From NCBI RefSeq assembly GCF_003576645.1, contig NC_044917.1, positions 5,547,648 to 5,611,647 of the forward strand: DNA of 64,000 nucleotides. Direction: 5' to 3'. The notes under the pieces were generated by a model, which saw nothing but the letters and a program-made list of their open reading frames with translations, ran no database searches and was not told the DNA's origin. Each line of letters begins with the position of its first letter. Positions within the stretch are counted from its first letter, which is position 1. This document shows positions 61,457-64,000 of the stretch, in pieces. A program made the position numbers and the translations under genes. Source of the DNA: Ipomoea triloba (taxonomy: Eukaryota > Streptophyta > Magnoliopsida > Solanales > Convolvulaceae).

Positions 61457-63636
61457 CTAATCGTTCTCTAGTTTTTTAAGAATTAACTGAGCGCCATACT
61501 GAGGTACGAGAGCCATTCCAACTTGAGGAGCATGCGCATAAGACGGGGACAACTCGAAAGCATAGCGGCGTAGGATCATAGCGAATGCCATCTTGGCCTC
61601 TAACATGGCGAAGTTCTGTCCGATGCAAATCCGAGGTCCCCACCCGAACGGGAAGAAGGAGAACTGCCCTTTCGTTGCTTTGCTGATCCCTTCGCTGAAC
61701 CTCTCGGGGTTGAACTCCTTCGCATCTTCGCCCCACATTTCTTCGTCTTGATGCAGTAGAATGAGTGGGATGTGGATATGAATTCCGGCCGGTAAGGTTA
61801 TGTTTCCCAATTTGGCGTCTTGTTCAATGGCTCGAGTTAATAGAACCCCCGGTGTATACAACCTCAAAACCTCGTTCAAGATCATAGTTACCTGAATGCA
61901 TGTGCACAAATTCACAAGTTTATATATGGCTCTGAAAGTTGAAAATTGATAAACGTTAAGAAGATGAGATGAGAAAGAATATATACTAACAATTTTGAGT
62001 TGGTTTAGCTTGTCGGAATCTGGTTCCTCAGTTGTGCCAATGACTTGTAAAACCTCTTCTCTAGCTCGTTCTTGCCAGTCCAAATGCTTACCTAGTAAGA
62101 TCATTGTCCAGATCAGTAAAGTTGAGGTTGTCTCCTGCCCCGCAAAGTAGAATAGCTTGCACTCGTCTATTATTTCGTCGATACTCATTCCGTAGCTCTT
62201 ACTTCCATGCTGTTGGATTTCAGTGAGGTTTGATTCCAGCATTATGCCCAACAAGTCATCATTTCTTGATTCTCCTGTCTCAATTGCCCTCATTCTTTTA
62301 TCAATCATTCCTAGTACTAATGATCTCACTTCGTTAAAGATTTGCTTCATCCTCCTGTTCCTTTTGGTTGGCAGAAACCTATATATACAGAGAAAGAAAT
62401 ACAAAATCAAGATTCAAGAATTCTTAAGTCTATGGGGATAATCTCAGCCAAGTTGATTGGATTGTTGATTATGGTAACCAGAATGCTACAAGTACACTCT
62501 ACTCTTACTAAGAGCGGCCTCTTAGCCTTCTTTATTTGAATTAGTCAGCTATATCTCCTTGTTATTCTGTGCTGATTAGGGTTTTTCTAATTACTCAAAA
62601 CAAATTAAAAAAATCCTTGAAATCAGGAATCTATTGTTGAAAATTGCAGGATATGATTGATGGTGCGATTACCTTAAACCTGGAATGTTCAAGGAGCGTT
62701 GTACTTGAATAGCAAGCACTCCTTGTTCTTCTTGAAGTTCAAATATCTTTTTTCCTTCTTCATAGTTACTGCCAAAGGCTGTTCTTGAAATCCCATCAGC
62801 TGTTAGTGTTCCGAGATAAGGCCAAACATCCAACTCTGATCCATTCTGGGCCCACAAGTTTTTCCCATTTGCTTAGCATCTCCGAACAGCTCAAATAGAA
62901 TGCTGGTACCATATTCTATATATATATGTGCAGCAAAAACATAATCTTTATTATCAGTACCAGAGCTACTAATTCAAGAACACATACAGCATTAAATAAC
63001 GATCTGTTTAACACAGTTAACAATGAATTTGATAGAATAAGAAATCACCTTCAGTTTTTCTGATTGAAAAGCTGGATTAAGAAGTCTTCTGTGCTTAACC
63101 CATTTATCTTTCTCAAATGCTACCACTCCATAGGCTAGCAGTTTAATCAGTGGGTTAACTGGAGTCTTCTGAAACACAGTATATTTGGAGAATATCTCCC
63201 TTATAAGTTCAGGGTCCATGATGACGACCTCTGGTTGTGGCCCCTTCCAAATAAAAGCATTCTTGCCTGCCAATAAAACCACAACTACCTTAAATTAATC
63301 AAAATTCTTGATAACTAGACATACTACATGAGAGGGGAGGAATTGAAAACGTCAGTTCTTACCATAATTCTTGATAGTTTTGTGAAGGGATGGCAAAACT
63401 CTTGGAAATATTTCATTGGTGAAACTGATAGGCTTGGAATTGGCTTTTTCAATCAACTTGACAGTCTCTTTGTGGTCCCCGAACGGCGGGCGGTAAGAGT
63501 TTCCATTGAAACCCTCTTGTCTGAGTCTCTTCTCCAACTTCTTAGGCTCAAACCATAACCAGCTCAAGATTTTCCAGGCCCAATAAGCCAAGAAAACTGC
63601 TGAACAAAATATTGCAATGCTAAAGCTGCTCATCAT
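61457..63636 (-). pseudogene. CYP72A: CYP72A gene I with a frameshift in exon 3
   Basis: Exons 63636-63363, 63266-63049, 62915-62673, 62378-61991 and 61891-61457 match gene H throughout, with all GT-AG sites. Exon 3 is 243 nt, not 242: an extra A at 62843 (CTGATCCATTCTGG against CCGATCCTTCTGC in H) shifts the frame after KWEKLVGPE. Conserved residues continue in another frame ([10 protein letters not shown]). The motifs AGQETT, EVLR, PERF and [11 protein letters not shown] remain intact, so the loss is very recent or the base is a sequencing error. Intron 4 is only 99 nt and open, so exons 4 and 5 read as one frame. Its promoter also has three TATA modules. Confidence 0.85.
62432..62600 (+). 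mobile_element. Truncated SINE-like element in intron 3 of gene I
   Basis: The same insertion as 57575-57785 at the same intron position (AGCCAAGTTGATTGGATTGT). The segment between GCTGATTAGGGT and TTCTAATTACT, about 40 bp present in H, is deleted. Confidence 0.72.
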
Positions 63637-63671
63637 ATTCAGTATTTCTACTAAAATTGCCCAAATCCCAA

Positions 63672-63764
63672 CTCTATATATAGTATAGTTTGATGAATAA
63701 AAAATCCAACTCTATATATAGTACAGTTGATGATTAAAAAAGAAGTGACCCACTCTATATATAG
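63672..63764 (-). promoter_or_regulatory. Three tandem TATA modules upstream of gene I
   Basis: CTCTATATATAG occurs at about 63672, 63710 and 63753, with shared CAGTTGATGA. Spacing (about 40 bp) is shorter than in gene H because of small deletions. 63765-64000 is further promoter sequence matching H (GCTTTGTGTGGGGAGAAAG) and runs off the window. Confidence 0.6.
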
Positions 63765-64000
63765 TGCAGTTGATGAAATAAAGTAGAAGTTCCTCTCTTT
63801 TTTCCCTTATGGCCTTATCCGACTTTTCTTGCTTTGTGTGGGGAGAAAGGTAAATTTGGCAGTAAAATCAAAGGATCTACTATATATTCTTGCTTTGTGT
63901 GGGGAGAAAGCTAACACACGTGTTTGCACTGTTTTAACGAGTGCAGTAGATATCAGCCAATTATATTTTGATATGTCCGGTAGCTTGGATTTGACCGAGC

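Noticed and set aside
11620..64000. A terpenoid biosynthetic gene cluster
   Set aside because: Only P450s of one subfamily are present; no scaffold-forming or other tailoring enzyme is in the window.

Overview
This is a eudicot plant nuclear window: interrupted genes with GT-AG introns, long AT-rich intergenic DNA and layered transposable elements. The style of the CYP72A proteins and the repeats suggests an asterid, possibly Convolvulaceae, but this is a weak inference. It is a draft assembly, with N runs at 5214-5249, 5863, 16346-17318 and 54976.

Layout. 1-3.2 kb: a near-perfect 215-bp palindrome, a solo LTR and a SINE. 3.5-7.4 kb (-): a RABA1-type small GTPase with one 3.2-kb intron; a foldback Mutator-like element sits just upstream of its core promoter. 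9.3-11.6 kb: a Helitron nested inside a Stowaway-like MITE. 11.9-21.2 kb (+): three very similar tandem CYP72A cytochrome P450 genes (called A, B, C here). 22.1-24.2 kb (+): an intronless DYW-type PPR editing factor. 25.5-29.5 kb (-): a class II trehalose-phosphate synthase (TPS7-like). 30-34 kb: minisatellite, MITE and SINE debris. 34.1-63.6 kb (-): a decayed CYP72A exon and six more CYP72A copies (D, E, F, G, H, I), separated by MITEs, a ~565-bp satellite and foldback elements. I carries a frameshift.

How the genes relate. The nine CYP72A copies share one structure: five exons, with exons 2-5 of about 218, 245, 385 and 426 nt and identical intron phases. They arose by tandem duplication within two head-opposed sub-arrays (A-C on +, D-I on -) that flank PPR and TPS7. 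CYP72A enzymes are ER-anchored monooxygenases acting on terpenoid-type substrates (secologanin synthase, triterpenoid oxidases and gibberellin oxidases belong to the clan), but no substrate can be read from sequence. No terpene synthase, glycosyltransferase or acyltransferase lies in the window, so this is a P450 gene-family cluster and not a demonstrated biosynthetic cluster. RABA1, PPR and TPS7 are single-copy neighbours with unrelated housekeeping or regulatory jobs.

The most informative structural observations are: the Helitron whose exact empty site is supplied by a second MITE copy in the same window; three foldback elements with 8/9 or 9/9 matching 9-bp duplications; transposons or satellite abutting core promoters (RABA1, G) or a stop codon (E); a substitution of the conserved I-helix acid in gene C; and an exact 1154-bp duplication across a single N that is probably an assembly artefact. 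I did not find a convincing wholly new biological system.
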